From: Alphaproteobacteria bacterium
GTDB taxonomy: Bacteria; Pseudomonadota; Alphaproteobacteria; Rhodobacterales; Rhodobacteraceae
Length of the DNA: 12,910 bases
NCBI GenBank assembly: GCA_003696705.1
Contig: RFGD01000425.1
Span: 1-12,910, forward strand
Direction: 5' to 3'
Part shown: one piece after another, positions 1 to 6,646 of the stretch
How positions within the stretch are numbered: the stretch's first letter is position 1
Layout of the letters: every line of letters starts with the position of its first letter
The notes under the pieces: generated by a model
Databases searched by the model: none
What the model saw: only the letters and a program-made list of their open reading frames with translations
What the model was told of the DNA's origin: nothing
Translations under genes and position numbers: made by a program

Positions 1-1
1 C

Positions 2-151
2 ATCATGAACGTCCTTCACGACGGTCTGGCCGACACGAAATACCGCCCCTGCCCGCTTCTGGTGAAATATGTCGAGGCCGGCTGGCTGGGCCGCAAGACA
101 GAGCGCGGCTTCTACGACTATCGCGGCAAGACGCCCGTGCCTACGCGCTGA
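2..151 (+). CDS. 3-hydroxybutyryl-CoA dehydrogenase, C-terminal fragment (5' end outside window)
   Basis: Only the last 49 residues are present; the gene enters from the left edge in frame from base 2 and stops at TGA 149-151. The fragment contains KYRPCPLLVKYVEAGWLGRK followed by a GFYDY motif, which is the characteristic end of the C-terminal dimerisation domain of 3-hydroxyacyl-CoA dehydrogenases of the short-chain (Hbd/PaaH) type. These cytoplasmic enzymes interconvert acetoacetyl-CoA and 3-hydroxybutyryl-CoA using NAD(P). In a bacterium with an ethylmalonyl-CoA pathway this step can feed crotonyl-CoA towards assimilation, and it also touches polyhydroxybutyrate metabolism; that role here is inference. 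It converges on ptsH with only 10 bases between the stop codons and no visible terminator hairpin. The longer bifunctional FadB/FadJ class cannot be excluded from the fragment, but the short GFYDY ending favours the stand-alone enzyme. Confidence 0.85.
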   Translation: MMNVLHDGLADTKYRPCPLLVKYVEAGWLGRKTERGFYDYRGKTPVPTR

Positions 152-161
152 GCCGCGGGGG

Positions 162-431
162 CTACATCTCCTCGCCAAACCGGTTGGCGACCAGTTCGGA
201 AAGCGCGGCGACAAGCTTTTCGGCGTCGGGACCGCTGGTCTCGACCTCGATCTCGGAGCCTCGTGACGCGGCAAGCATGAGAAGGCCCATGATCGAATCG
301 CCCGACACGCTCATGCCGTCCTTGCTGACGGTGGCGGTGGCGTCGTGCTGCTCGACGACCTCGACGAAGCGGGCGGATGCCCGGGCATGAAGCCCCTTCT
401 CGTTCACGATCTTCAGCGTTCGCCTCGCCAT
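162..431 (-). CDS. ptsH: HPr phosphocarrier protein
   Basis: An 89-residue phosphocarrier of the phosphotransferase system, the usual length for HPr. The active-site motif GLHARAS places the phospho-accepting histidine at residue 15, and the sequence GDSIMGLLML places a serine at residue 46, the site used by HPr kinase/phosphorylase. Both regulatory sites are therefore intact. HPr shuttles phosphate from enzyme I to EIIA in the cytoplasm. The ATG at 431 is chosen because it gives the canonical numbering and has a GAGG about seven bases upstream; the reading frame is open further upstream but that extension has no HPr character and overlaps the preceding gene. It is the last gene of the operon, 37 bases after the EIIA gene. 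No enzyme I or sugar-specific EIIB/EIIC lies in the window, so a regulatory rather than transport role is likely. Confidence 0.96.
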   Translation of the reverse strand: MARRTLKIVNEKGLHARASARFVEVVEQHDATATVSKDGMSVSGDSIMGLLMLAASRGSEIEVETSGPDAEKLVAALSELVANRFGEEM

Positions 432-468
432 GCCGTGCCTCGCCCCCCTGTCACATCCGCGGCCGGCC

Positions 469-861
469 CTACCCGGCGTTTGCGTCAAACGTATTGATGT
501 ATTTCCGCCCGGCTTCCATCGCCGCCGCGACCGCGTCCTCGACGGGCAGGTTTCGCGACTTCGCCAGCTTGATGAGCATGGGCAGGTTCGCGCCATAGAG
601 GATGCGCCGGTTCTGGCGCCTGCACGCCCCGAGGCTCAGGTTCGACGGCGAGCCACCGAACATGTCGGTCACGATGATGACGCCGTCGCCCGTGTCCACG
701 GCGTCGGCCGCATTCGAAATCTCTTCCTGCTTCCGCGCCCGGTCGTGGTTCTCCTCGATGGCGATGGCACGAATGCCGGGCTGATGGCCGACCACGTGCT
801 CGACCGCGGCGAGATACTCGCGCGCCAGTCCGCCATGTGCCACGATCACGATCCCAATCAC
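469..861 (-). CDS. PTS EIIA component, mannose (EIIA-Man) family, stand-alone
   Basis: A 130-residue single-domain protein of the mannose/fructose EIIA family. The N-terminal strand ends in VAHGGLA, placing the phospho-accepting histidine at residue 9, and the family motif TDMFGGSPSN follows at residues 65-74. It accepts phosphate from HPr. In mannose-type permeases this domain is normally attached to or encoded beside EIIB, EIIC and EIID; none is present here, so it probably acts as a regulatory phospho-sensor as proposed for similar alphaproteobacterial operons. The GTG start at 859-861 overlaps the rapZ stop in the arrangement GTGA, a four-base overlap that suggests translational coupling; a GTTGGG/GGGG stretch lies about eight bases upstream. 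The frame extends upstream to 945 but that part only overlaps rapZ and lacks family similarity. Confidence 0.93.
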   Translation of the reverse strand: MIGIVIVAHGGLAREYLAAVEHVVGHQPGIRAIAIEENHDRARKQEEISNAADAVDTGDGVIIVTDMFGGSPSNLSLGACRRQNRRILYGANLPMLIKLAKSRNLPVEDAVAAAMEAGRKYINTFDANAG

Positions 862-1772
862 GTTTCGCCAACCCCAAGTGCCTTGGCCCCCTCGGGGCCA
901 TCGGCGCGCCGCTCCAGTTCCCTGTGTTCTATAGACACCCGCCACCCGGTGTCTTCAAGCGCCCCCCGCACGGTTTCCGCAACGGCAACCGAACGATGGC
1001 GCCCGCCCGTGCAACCGAACGCAACCTGCAGGTGCGACTTGCCCGCCTTTTCGAAGGCGGGAACGGTCAGGGCAAGATAGTCCACCGTCATGGATACGAA
1101 TCGGGCAAAGTTCGGATCTGCCGCGACATACTCGCGGACGGCGTCGTCCCGCCCGTCGAGAGGCCGAAGGGCCGTTTCCCAATGGGGATTGCGCAGAAAG
1201 CGACAGTCGAAGACCATGTCCGCCCCCACGGGAAGTCCTCGCCGGTACGAGAACGAGACGACGGTCACGACCATCCCGGCCGTCACTGCAAGATGCCCGA
1301 ACAGTCGTCCGATTTCGGCCCTGAGCCCGTGGGGTGTGAGGCCGGTGGTGTCGATGACGATGTCCGCGATATCGCGCACGGGGCGCAGGACCTGCAACTC
1401 CTGCTCGACACCGCCAAGCGGGGCCTCGTCGGGCGCCAGTGGGTGGCGACGGCGGGTTTCCGAAAAGCGCCGCACCAGCGTTTCCGCCTGGCAGTCGAGA
1501 TAGAGAAGCGTCACCTCGACGTCCGTCGAGGCCCGAAGCGAGAAGGCGAGCGCCTCGACCGCCTCGACGGAAAAGCCCCGCGTCCGGGTGTCGATGCCAA
1601 GTGCGATCGGGCGTTCGGCGCCGCCATCGGCAAGGACCCGCGGGAGAAGCCGCAGGGGCAGATTGTCGATGGCCTCGAATCCCAGGTCCTCGAGCGCATG
1701 AATCGCCGTGCTCCGGCCTGCGCCGGCCGGACCCGTGACGAGAACAACGTGTTGTGGCCTGCCGCGTGGCAT
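858..1772 (-). CDS. rapZ: RapZ-family P-loop nucleotide-binding protein (RNase adapter family)
   Basis: A 304-residue protein of the RapZ/YvcJ (formerly UPF0042) family. The N-terminal domain has a Walker A-like loop GPAGAGRST at residues 14-22, followed by the family signature LEDLGFEAIDNLP. The C-terminal domain carries SFSYRRGLPVGAD near residue 173, FLRNPHW near 192, and the hallmark GCTGGRHRSV at 253-262, then a basic HRELERR. In enterobacteria RapZ binds small RNAs and glucosamine-6-phosphate to control glmS; its role in alphaproteobacteria is less clear. The lysine of the P-loop is arginine (residue 20). I chose the ATG at 1772 because GAGGAAGG sits just upstream; a GTG at 1790 in the same frame would add six residues. 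It starts 19 bases after the hprK stop, and its own stop overlaps the EIIA start. A tail of about 15 residues follows the last conserved motif. Confidence 0.95.
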   Translation of the reverse strand: MPRGRPQHVVLVTGPAGAGRSTAIHALEDLGFEAIDNLPLRLLPRVLADGGAERPIALGIDTRTRGFSVEAVEALAFSLRASTDVEVTLLYLDCQAETLVRRFSETRRRHPLAPDEAPLGGVEQELQVLRPVRDIADIVIDTTGLTPHGLRAEIGRLFGHLAVTAGMVVTVVSFSYRRGLPVGADMVFDCRFLRNPHWETALRPLDGRDDAVREYVAADPNFARFVSMTVDYLALTVPAFEKAGKSHLQVAFGCTGGRHRSVAVAETVRGALEDTGWRVSIEHRELERRADGPEGAKALGVGET

Positions 1773-1791
1773 CTGGCCTTCCTCTCGCACC

Positions 1792-2256
1792 TCAGGCCGC
1801 GTCCACCCGCCCCTTTACCAGATATAGGAAAAGAGCGGCCGGAAAATGGCCCTGGGCAACAAAATCCATCACTTCGACGCGAACGCCAAGAAGGAAAGTC
1901 GTCCGGATCTCGGGTAGCCGCGCGGCCGCCTGCCGCTCCATGTCGACAACCACCGCAAGTCTTGCGAAAGGCTGGCGCGGCGCGCGCAGGATGCCGACGC
2001 CCCGCGCCTCGATCGCTCCGGCGATGGCTTTCGGCGCGCTGGCCACCAGGCCGTCGTCGCGGCGCACCAGCACGGTGCGGTCATCGGCGACCAACCTTGC
2101 GCCCAGCGCAATCAACGATAGCGCAAGGGCGGACTTTCCGGCCCCCGAGGCACCCACAAGAAGGGCGGCGCGCCCGCCGACGGCGACTGCTGTTCCGTGA
2201 ACGATTTCGCGGTCCGCGACGGCGCCCGACGGGGCTTTGTCCCGGACCGCACCCAT
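1792..2256 (-). CDS. hprK: HPr kinase/phosphorylase, short alphaproteobacterial form
   Basis: A 154-residue protein, about half the length of the roughly 310-residue Gram-positive enzymes; it is the catalytic domain only and lacks the N-terminal domain. Visible motifs are a conserved HGT at residues 20-22, Walker A GASGAGKS at 35-42, the aspartate pair in LVADD at 58-59, and the HprK signature IEARGVGIL at 82-90. It should phosphorylate or dephosphorylate Ser46 of HPr, whose target serine is intact in the ptsH of this operon. The ATG at 2256 starts three bases after the chvG stop, so translation is probably coupled to chvG; no strong separate ribosome binding site is seen. Its linkage to chvG, rapZ, EIIA and ptsH is the standard alphaproteobacterial arrangement. 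The short length is normal for this group and is not evidence of truncation. Confidence 0.95.
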   Translation of the reverse strand: MGAVRDKAPSGAVADREIVHGTAVAVGGRAALLVGASGAGKSALALSLIALGARLVADDRTVLVRRDDGLVASAPKAIAGAIEARGVGILRAPRQPFARLAVVVDMERQAAARLPEIRTTFLLGVRVEVMDFVAQGHFPAALFLYLVKGRVDAA

Positions 2257-2259
2257 GAC

Positions 2260-3960
2260 CTAGATGGGCAGGCCGACGACGAAGCGCGCGCCAAGCGGCT
2301 CGGACGTCGCATCGGCATCGGTCGGCCGGATGTTCTCGGCCCAGATGGCGCCCCCGTGGGCCTCGACGATCTGCTTCGAGATCGCAAGCCCAAGGCCCGA
2401 GTGGTTGCCGAACTGGCCTGGCGGACGTTCGGAGTAGAAGCGCTTGAAGATCTTGGACAGCGCCTCTTCCGGGATCCCGGGCCCCGTGTCCTCGACCACG
2501 ACGAGGACGCGGTTTTCCCGCCGGCGGGCCCAGACGCGAACCGCGTCGCCTTCCTCGCAGAAGGAAATGGCATTCGAGATGATGTTGACGAAAACCTGGG
2601 CAAGCCGGCCCTCTAGCCCCGAGATGATGATGGGCTCTTTCGGGATGTCGGTGATGAAGTCGACGCCCTTGCGGGCCGCCTCCTCCTTCTGGAAGCCGAT
2701 GATGTTCTCGAGGAGTTTCGTCAGATCGAACTCTTCCTCCTCTTCCTTCACCAGCTCGCTGTCGAGCCGCGAGGCGTTCGAGATGTCGCTGACAAGCCGG
2801 TCGAGGCGGCGCACGTCATGCTCGATGACGTCCAGAAGCTTCTTCTTCTGTTCGTCCTTCTTCGCGATGCGAAGGGTATCGACGGCCGAGCGCAGCGACG
2901 ACAACGGGTTCTTGATCTCGTGCGCGACGTCGGCCGCGAACTGTTCGTTGGTCTCGATGCGGTCGTAGAGCGCCGCCACCATGCCGCGAAGGGCCCCCGA
3001 CAGGCGTCCGATCTCGTCGGGGCGGGCTGTCAGGTCGGGAATGCGGATACGATCCGGGCTCAGCTTTCGCGCGTTCTTCTGGCGGCCAAGCTCGGCCGCA
3101 GCGGCCAGATCGGCAAGCGGGTTGGCGATGGTCGACGCGAGAACAAGGCTGAGGCCGATGGATACCAGAAGCGCAATCACGAACATCTGGAGAACCTGTT
3201 CGCGCTCGGCGCGGACAAGGGCATCGATCTGTGCGGCCGACGCCGTCGCGGCGATCACGCCAACGACCTCGTTCCCGCGGAAGATCGGCGATGCGACCGT
3301 GAAGCCTGCGCCCGGCCGCGCGCCGACGGAACTGATCCGCGTCACGCCGTCAAGCGCGCCCATCGCCAGCTCGCGCAACTTCTCGTCCATGCTTTCGGTC
3401 GAGACCGGCGCGCGCGTCTGCAGCCGGTCGGCCACGTAGGACCAGACGTCGTTCAGAAAATCGGTGATGGCGCTCGACCCGATCCCCTCGGACAGGCCTT
3501 CGACCGGCGGCGGGACCTGACCGGCGATCCCGCGTGAGTCGGCCACGATGCGACCGTCGACGTCGAGCACGTAGAGCCGCACGCCCCCGGGCCGGCGAAT
3601 GTTGGCAAGCACTTCGACCGGGTCGAGTGCTTCAGCCGTCGCGAGATAGGCCTCGAATACGTCGGCAACGAGATGGGTCTCGGCCACGAGGTCGCGCTCT
3701 CGCTGCACCACCAGGCTGTCGCGGAACGGGTTGAGATAGAGAACGCCCGCGACAAGGATCACGAGCGCCATGAGGTTGAAGAGGACGATCTTGCGCGCAA
3801 GCGGCGAGCGGTTGATCAGAAGAAGGCTCTTCTTCCTGCGCAGCGTCGCGAGCGGCCCTTCAAGGCGCTGCGGCTCCTCGACATAGTCCTCTCCCACGAC
3901 GATGCGCCCGTCCTGTCCTGCCCCCACGCCGGATCGTCCGATATGTGACGCCGCGCTCAT
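2260..3960 (-). CDS. chvG: ChvG (ExoS-type) membrane sensor histidine kinase
   Basis: A 566-residue inner-membrane histidine kinase. A cytoplasmic N-terminal region of about 55 residues precedes transmembrane helix 1 (about 57-76); a periplasmic sensor of about 180 residues is followed by helix 2 (about 257-278) and a HAMP linker. The dimerisation domain has FAADVAHEIKNPLSSLR with phospho-accepting His347. The ATPase domain shows the N box near 459-463 (NIISNA), G1 box DTGPGIP at 491-497, F box IFKRFY, and G2 box GLGLAISK at 522-529. In Agrobacterium, Sinorhizobium and Brucella the ChvG/ExoS/BvrS kinase senses acid or envelope stress and phosphorylates ChvI. The ATG at 3960 overlaps the chvI stop as ATGA, so the pair is translationally coupled. 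A run of five glutamates at residues 406-410 follows the dimerisation domain. The periplasmic ligand cannot be judged from sequence. Confidence 0.95.
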   Translation of the reverse strand: MSAASHIGRSGVGAGQDGRIVVGEDYVEEPQRLEGPLATLRRKKSLLLINRSPLARKIVLFNLMALVILVAGVLYLNPFRDSLVVQRERDLVAETHLVADVFEAYLATAEALDPVEVLANIRRPGGVRLYVLDVDGRIVADSRGIAGQVPPPVEGLSEGIGSSAITDFLNDVWSYVADRLQTRAPVSTESMDEKLRELAMGALDGVTRISSVGARPGAGFTVASPIFRGNEVVGVIAATASAAQIDALVRAEREQVLQMFVIALLVSIGLSLVLASTIANPLADLAAAAELGRQKNARKLSPDRIRIPDLTARPDEIGRLSGALRGMVAALYDRIETNEQFAADVAHEIKNPLSSLRSAVDTLRIAKKDEQKKKLLDVIEHDVRRLDRLVSDISNASRLDSELVKEEEEEFDLTKLLENIIGFQKEEAARKGVDFITDIPKEPIIISGLEGRLAQVFVNIISNAISFCEEGDAVRVWARRRENRVLVVVEDTGPGIPEEALSKIFKRFYSERPPGQFGNHSGLGLAISKQIVEAHGGAIWAENIRPTDADATSEPLGARFVVGLPI

Positions 3961-4658
3961 TCCTCGTTGAACCTGTAGCCGATGCCGTAAAGCGTCTCGA
4001 TGGCCGAGAAGTCGGGATCGACGCTGCGCATCTTCTTGCGCAACCGCTTGATGTGGCTGTCGATCGTCCGGTCGTCGACATAGACCTGATCGTCATAGGC
4101 GACGTCCATGAGCTGGTCACGGCTCTTGACGAACCCCGGCCGCTGCGCGAGCGCCTGAAGAAGAAGAAACTCGGTCACGGTCAGCGAGACGTCGTGCCCC
4201 TTCCACGTGACCGCGTGGCGCAACGGATCCATGGTCAGCGAGCCGCGAACCATGACCTTGCTCTCGTCGGTCTCGACCTCTCCGCCCTTGGCGATGGCCT
4301 CCTGGCGGCGCAGGAGCGCCCGAATGCGCTCGACCAGAAGCCGCTGCGAGAAGGGCTTCTTGACGTAATCGTCGGCCCCCATGCGCAGGCCCAGGACCTC
4401 GTCGATCTCGTCATCCTTCGAGGTTAGGAAGATTACCGGCAGCGAACTCTTCTGCCGGAGCCGCTGCAACAGGTCCATGCCGTCCATTCGCGGCATCTTG
4501 ATGTCGAGCACGGCCATGTCCGGCATCCGGCGCTGAAACGCGTCAAGCGCCGACTGGCCGTCGTTGTATGTCTCAACTTCAAATCCCTCGGCTTCCAGAG
4601 TCATCGAGACGGACGTCAGGATATTCCTGTCGTCGTCCACAAGGGCGATCCTCGACAT
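3957..4658 (-). CDS. chvI: ChvI OmpR/PhoB-family response regulator
   Basis: A 233-residue two-domain response regulator. The receiver domain begins with the acidic cluster in ALVDDDRN (residues 8-10), has the phospho-accepting aspartate at residue 52 in AVLDIKMPRMDG, the switch threonine at 79 in FLTSKDD and the conserved lysine at 101 in YVKKPFS. The C-terminal OmpR-type winged helix (about 135-233) contains the recognition region with RTIDSHIKRLRKK and ends in YGIGYRFNEE. It is the cytoplasmic DNA-binding partner of ChvG. I use the ATG at 4658, giving the usual MSRIALVDDD start; AAGGA lies eight bases upstream in an A-rich leader. A longer reading from 4691 would add eleven residues ahead of this site and looks unlikely. 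As first gene of the operon, its promoter should lie in the divergent region upstream, shared with pckA. Confidence 0.96.
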   Translation of the reverse strand: MSRIALVDDDRNILTSVSMTLEAEGFEVETYNDGQSALDAFQRRMPDMAVLDIKMPRMDGMDLLQRLRQKSSLPVIFLTSKDDEIDEVLGLRMGADDYVKKPFSQRLLVERIRALLRRQEAIAKGGEVETDESKVMVRGSLTMDPLRHAVTWKGHDVSLTVTEFLLLQALAQRPGFVKSRDQLMDVAYDDQVYVDDRTIDSHIKRLRKKMRSVDPDFSAIETLYGIGYRFNEE

Positions 4659-4660
4659 AG

Positions 4661-4699
4661 ATTTTTTCCTTGTACTGCTCGTTCTGCCCAATTTTTTCC
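4661..4699. repeat. Direct repeat ATTTTTTCC x2 in the chvI leader
   Basis: The nine-base sequence ATTTTTTCC occurs at 4661-4669 and again at 4691-4699, with starts exactly 30 bases apart, close to three helical turns. On the chvI coding strand they read GGAAAAAAT, and the copy nearer chvI overlaps its ribosome binding site. They could be regulator sites, an UP-like or curved-DNA element, or chance in an A/T-rich leader. Confidence 0.5.
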
Positions 4700-4820
4700 G
4701 AAACCCTGCTGGAAAGCTGCCGAAAAATCAACAAAGTTCTGCGAATCGGGTGCGATCGCCCCGTCATCCTGTGGCAAAATTTCACAACAACTCCCTAATC
4801 GCGGCCGCCCACGTGGTGCC

Positions 4821-4834
4821 TGATTGCGCTAACT
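4821..4834. promoter_or_regulatory. Imperfect CG-centred palindrome, possible LacI-family operator
   Basis: The 14-mer TGATTGCGCTAACT matches 11 of 14 positions of the perfect palindrome TGTTAGCGCTAACA, with an intact right half GCTAAC. CG-centred palindromes of this kind are typical of LacI-family operators. In Rhodobacter the LacI-type regulator CceR controls central carbon genes through a site of this general form, and a gluconeogenic gene such as pckA is a plausible target. The assignment is inference from shape and context only. Confidence 0.35.
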
Positions 4835-4854
4835 GTGCGCCTGCGTCCTGTTTC

Positions 4855-4878
4855 GCTGCAAACGCAGCATGATATACC
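4855..4878 (+). promoter_or_regulatory. Candidate pckA promoter: inverted repeat plus extended -10
   Basis: An extended -10-like element TGATATACC (4870-4878; compare TGnTATAAT) lies about 100 bases before the pckA start. Directly upstream, where a -35 box would be, is a perfect inverted repeat GCTGC-AAAC-GCAGC (4855-4868) instead of a good TTGACA. This looks like a regulated promoter with an operator over the -35 region, but no transcript data support it. Confidence 0.3.
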
Positions 4879-4977
4879 ACCCTTACCGACCCGCCGCGGG
4901 TGACGGGCCGGCCAGTTCGACAACGTCGAAACCAATCGGGGGACATGCCGCACCCCCGCGTGAGGAGCGAAACCGGA

Positions 4978-6576
4978 ATGAACACAGGACGCGTCAACCC
5001 ATCCATGCGCCTCGAGGATCAGGGTATCACGGGCACGGGAAGGGTCTTCTACAACCTCATCGAACCGCAGCTCGTCGAGGAGGCCGCGCGCCGGTCGGAA
5101 GGGCACATCGGCCTTGGCGGCACGATGCTCGTGACGACCGGAAAGCACACGGGCCGGTCGCCGAAGGACAAGTTCGTGGTCCGCACCCCTTCGGTCGAAG
5201 ACAGCATCTGGTGGGAAAACAACGCGCCGATGGAGCCCGCGGCATTCGCGCGCCTGCATGCCGACATGCTCGAGCACATGAAGGGGCGCGACTATTTCGT
5301 CGAGGACCTCTATGCCGGCGCCGACCCCGAGCATCGGCTTGATGTGCGGATGGTGTGCGAACTGGCGTGGCACGCCCTCTTCATCCGTCACCTTCTGCGC
5401 CGGCCGGACCGCGCCGAGCTTGACGGTTTCACGCCGGCCTTCACGGTCATCAACTGCCCCAGCTTCAAGGCCGACCCGGCGCGCCACGGCTGCCGGTCCG
5501 AGACGGTGATCGCCATCAACTTCGACGAGCGGCTCGTCCTGATCGGCGGAACTGCCTATGCCGGCGAGAACAAGAAGTCGGTCTTCACGCTTCTCAATTA
5601 CCTGCTTCCCGAGCGCGGCGTGATGCCGATGCACTGTTCGGCCAACCACGCGGTGGGCAATCCCGACGATGCGGCCGTCTTCTTCGGCCTTTCCGGAACC
5701 GGCAAGACGACGCTTTCGGCGGACCCGACGCGCACGCTGATCGGCGACGACGAGCATGGCTGGTCGGCCAACGGCATCTTCAACTTCGAGGGCGGCTGCT
5801 ATGCCAAGACCATCAACCTGAGCCCCGAAGCAGAACCCGAGATCTATGCGACGACGCGCAAGTTCTCGACGGTCATCGAGAACATGGTCTACGACCCCGA
5901 AACGCTCGAGATCGACTTCGACGACGACAGTCTGACGGCAAACACGCGTTGCGCCTATCCGCTCGAATACATCCCGAACGCGTCGCCGACCGGGCAGGGC
6001 GGCCACCCGCGCAACATCGTCATGCTCACCTGTGACGCCTTTGGCGTGCTGCCGCCGATCGCGCGCCTGACGCCGGCGCAGGCGATGTATCACTTCCTTT
6101 CGGGCTTCACTTCGAAGGTCGCGGGCACCGAGCGCGGCGTCACCGAGCCCGAGCCCACCTTCTCGACATGCTTTGGCGCCCCCTTCATGCCGCGGCGCCC
6201 CGAGGTCTATGGCAAGCTTCTGCGCGAGAAGATCCAGCAATACGGCTCGGCCTGCTGGCTCGTGAACACGGGCTGGACCGGCGGCGCCTATGGCGTCGGA
6301 AAGCGGATGCCGATCAAGGCAACGCGCGCGCTCCTTGCCGCGGCGCTCGACGGTTCGCTGAACGCGGTCGAATTCCGGCAGGATCCGAACTTCGGCTTCG
6401 AGGTGCCGGTCGCCGTGCCGGGCGTCGACACGACGCTTCTCGACCCGCGCAGTACCTGGGCCGATCCCGAGGCCTATGACGCGCAGGCCCGGCGCCTTGT
6501 GAAGATGTTTGCCGACAACTTCACCCAGTACGTGCCGCACATCGACGATGAGGTGCGCGCCGCGGCGATCGGCTGA
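4978..6576 (+). CDS. pckA: Phosphoenolpyruvate carboxykinase (ATP)
   Basis: A 532-residue ATP-dependent PEP carboxykinase, a normal length for the family. It catalyses oxaloacetate + ATP to PEP + CO2 + ADP, the entry step of gluconeogenesis in the cytoplasm. Visible features are HTGRSPKDKF (residues 57-66) with the substrate-binding arginine 60, the metal-site region MHCSANH (218-224), the kinase-type P-loop GLSGTGKTTLSADP (237-250), the metal-binding LIGDDEHGW (254-262), and the C-terminal TGWTGGAYGVGKRM (431-444). I use the ATG at 4978, preceded by GAGGAG ten bases upstream; an in-frame ATG at 4900 would add 26 residues without family similarity and skip this site. It is divergent from chvI and ends at a strong hairpin terminator, so it is probably monocistronic. 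Adjacency to chvI is conserved in many alphaproteobacteria. Confidence 0.98.
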   Translation: MNTGRVNPSMRLEDQGITGTGRVFYNLIEPQLVEEAARRSEGHIGLGGTMLVTTGKHTGRSPKDKFVVRTPSVEDSIWWENNAPMEPAAFARLHADMLEHMKGRDYFVEDLYAGADPEHRLDVRMVCELAWHALFIRHLLRRPDRAELDGFTPAFTVINCPSFKADPARHGCRSETVIAINFDERLVLIGGTAYAGENKKSVFTLLNYLLPERGVMPMHCSANHAVGNPDDAAVFFGLSGTGKTTLSADPTRTLIGDDEHGWSANGIFNFEGGCYAKTINLSPEAEPEIYATTRKFSTVIENMVYDPETLEIDFDDDSLTANTRCAYPLEYIPNASPTGQGGHPRNIVMLTCDAFGVLPPIARLTPAQAMYHFLSGFTSKVAGTERGVTEPEPTFSTCFGAPFMPRRPEVYGKLLREKIQQYGSACWLVNTGWTGGAYGVGKRMPIKATRALLAAALDGSLNAVEFRQDPNFGFEVPVAVPGVDTTLLDPRSTWADPEAYDAQARRLVKMFADNFTQYVPHIDDEVRAAAIG

Positions 6577-6604
6577 GCCCACGCCGCATGAATGCCTTCA
6601 CGGG

Positions 6605-6633
6605 GGGGCGGTCCATGATCGGGCCGCCCCTTT
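6605..6633 (+). terminator. Rho-independent terminator after pckA
   Basis: A ten-base-pair stem, GGGGCGGTCC (6605-6614) with GGGCCGCCCC (6621-6630), contains one G-T wobble and closes a six-base loop ATGATC, followed by TTT. It begins 28 bases after the pckA stop. The T-tract is short but on the plus strand only; the minus strand has none, so it serves pckA first, though the hairpin could also slow transcription arriving from the permease gene. Confidence 0.8.
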
Positions 6634-6646
6634 CCCGGTGCGGATG

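Larger units (their letters stand above)
4659..4977. promoter_or_regulatory. Divergent chvI/pckA intergenic regulatory region
   Basis: This 319-base non-coding region is the only long gene-free stretch in the window and must hold promoters for both chvI (leftward) and pckA (rightward). The chvI-proximal part (4660-4740) is clearly more A/T-rich than the surrounding genes and contains a nine-base direct repeat. The pckA-proximal part has a CG-centred palindrome at 4821-4834, an inverted repeat at 4855-4868 and an extended -10-like motif at 4870-4878. The ribosome binding site for pckA (GAGGAG) lies at its right end. I see no small open reading frame with coding character and no tRNA-like or riboswitch-like structure. 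Confidence 0.8.

Noticed and set aside
152..161. Possible terminator between the 3-hydroxybutyryl-CoA dehydrogenase gene and ptsH
   Set aside because: The gap is only ten bases and I could find no convincing stem-loop or T-tract there or in the flanking codons.
837..2258. A 473-codon plus-strand open frame opposite rapZ and hprK
   Set aside because: Both opposite-strand genes have full sets of family motifs; this frame is Arg/Pro-rich and lacks any.
4795..6582. A 595-codon open frame antisense to pckA
   Set aside because: It mirrors pckA over its whole length and its composition (Arg, Gly, Val, Asp-rich, no recognisable motif) is what high-GC codon bias gives on the opposite strand.
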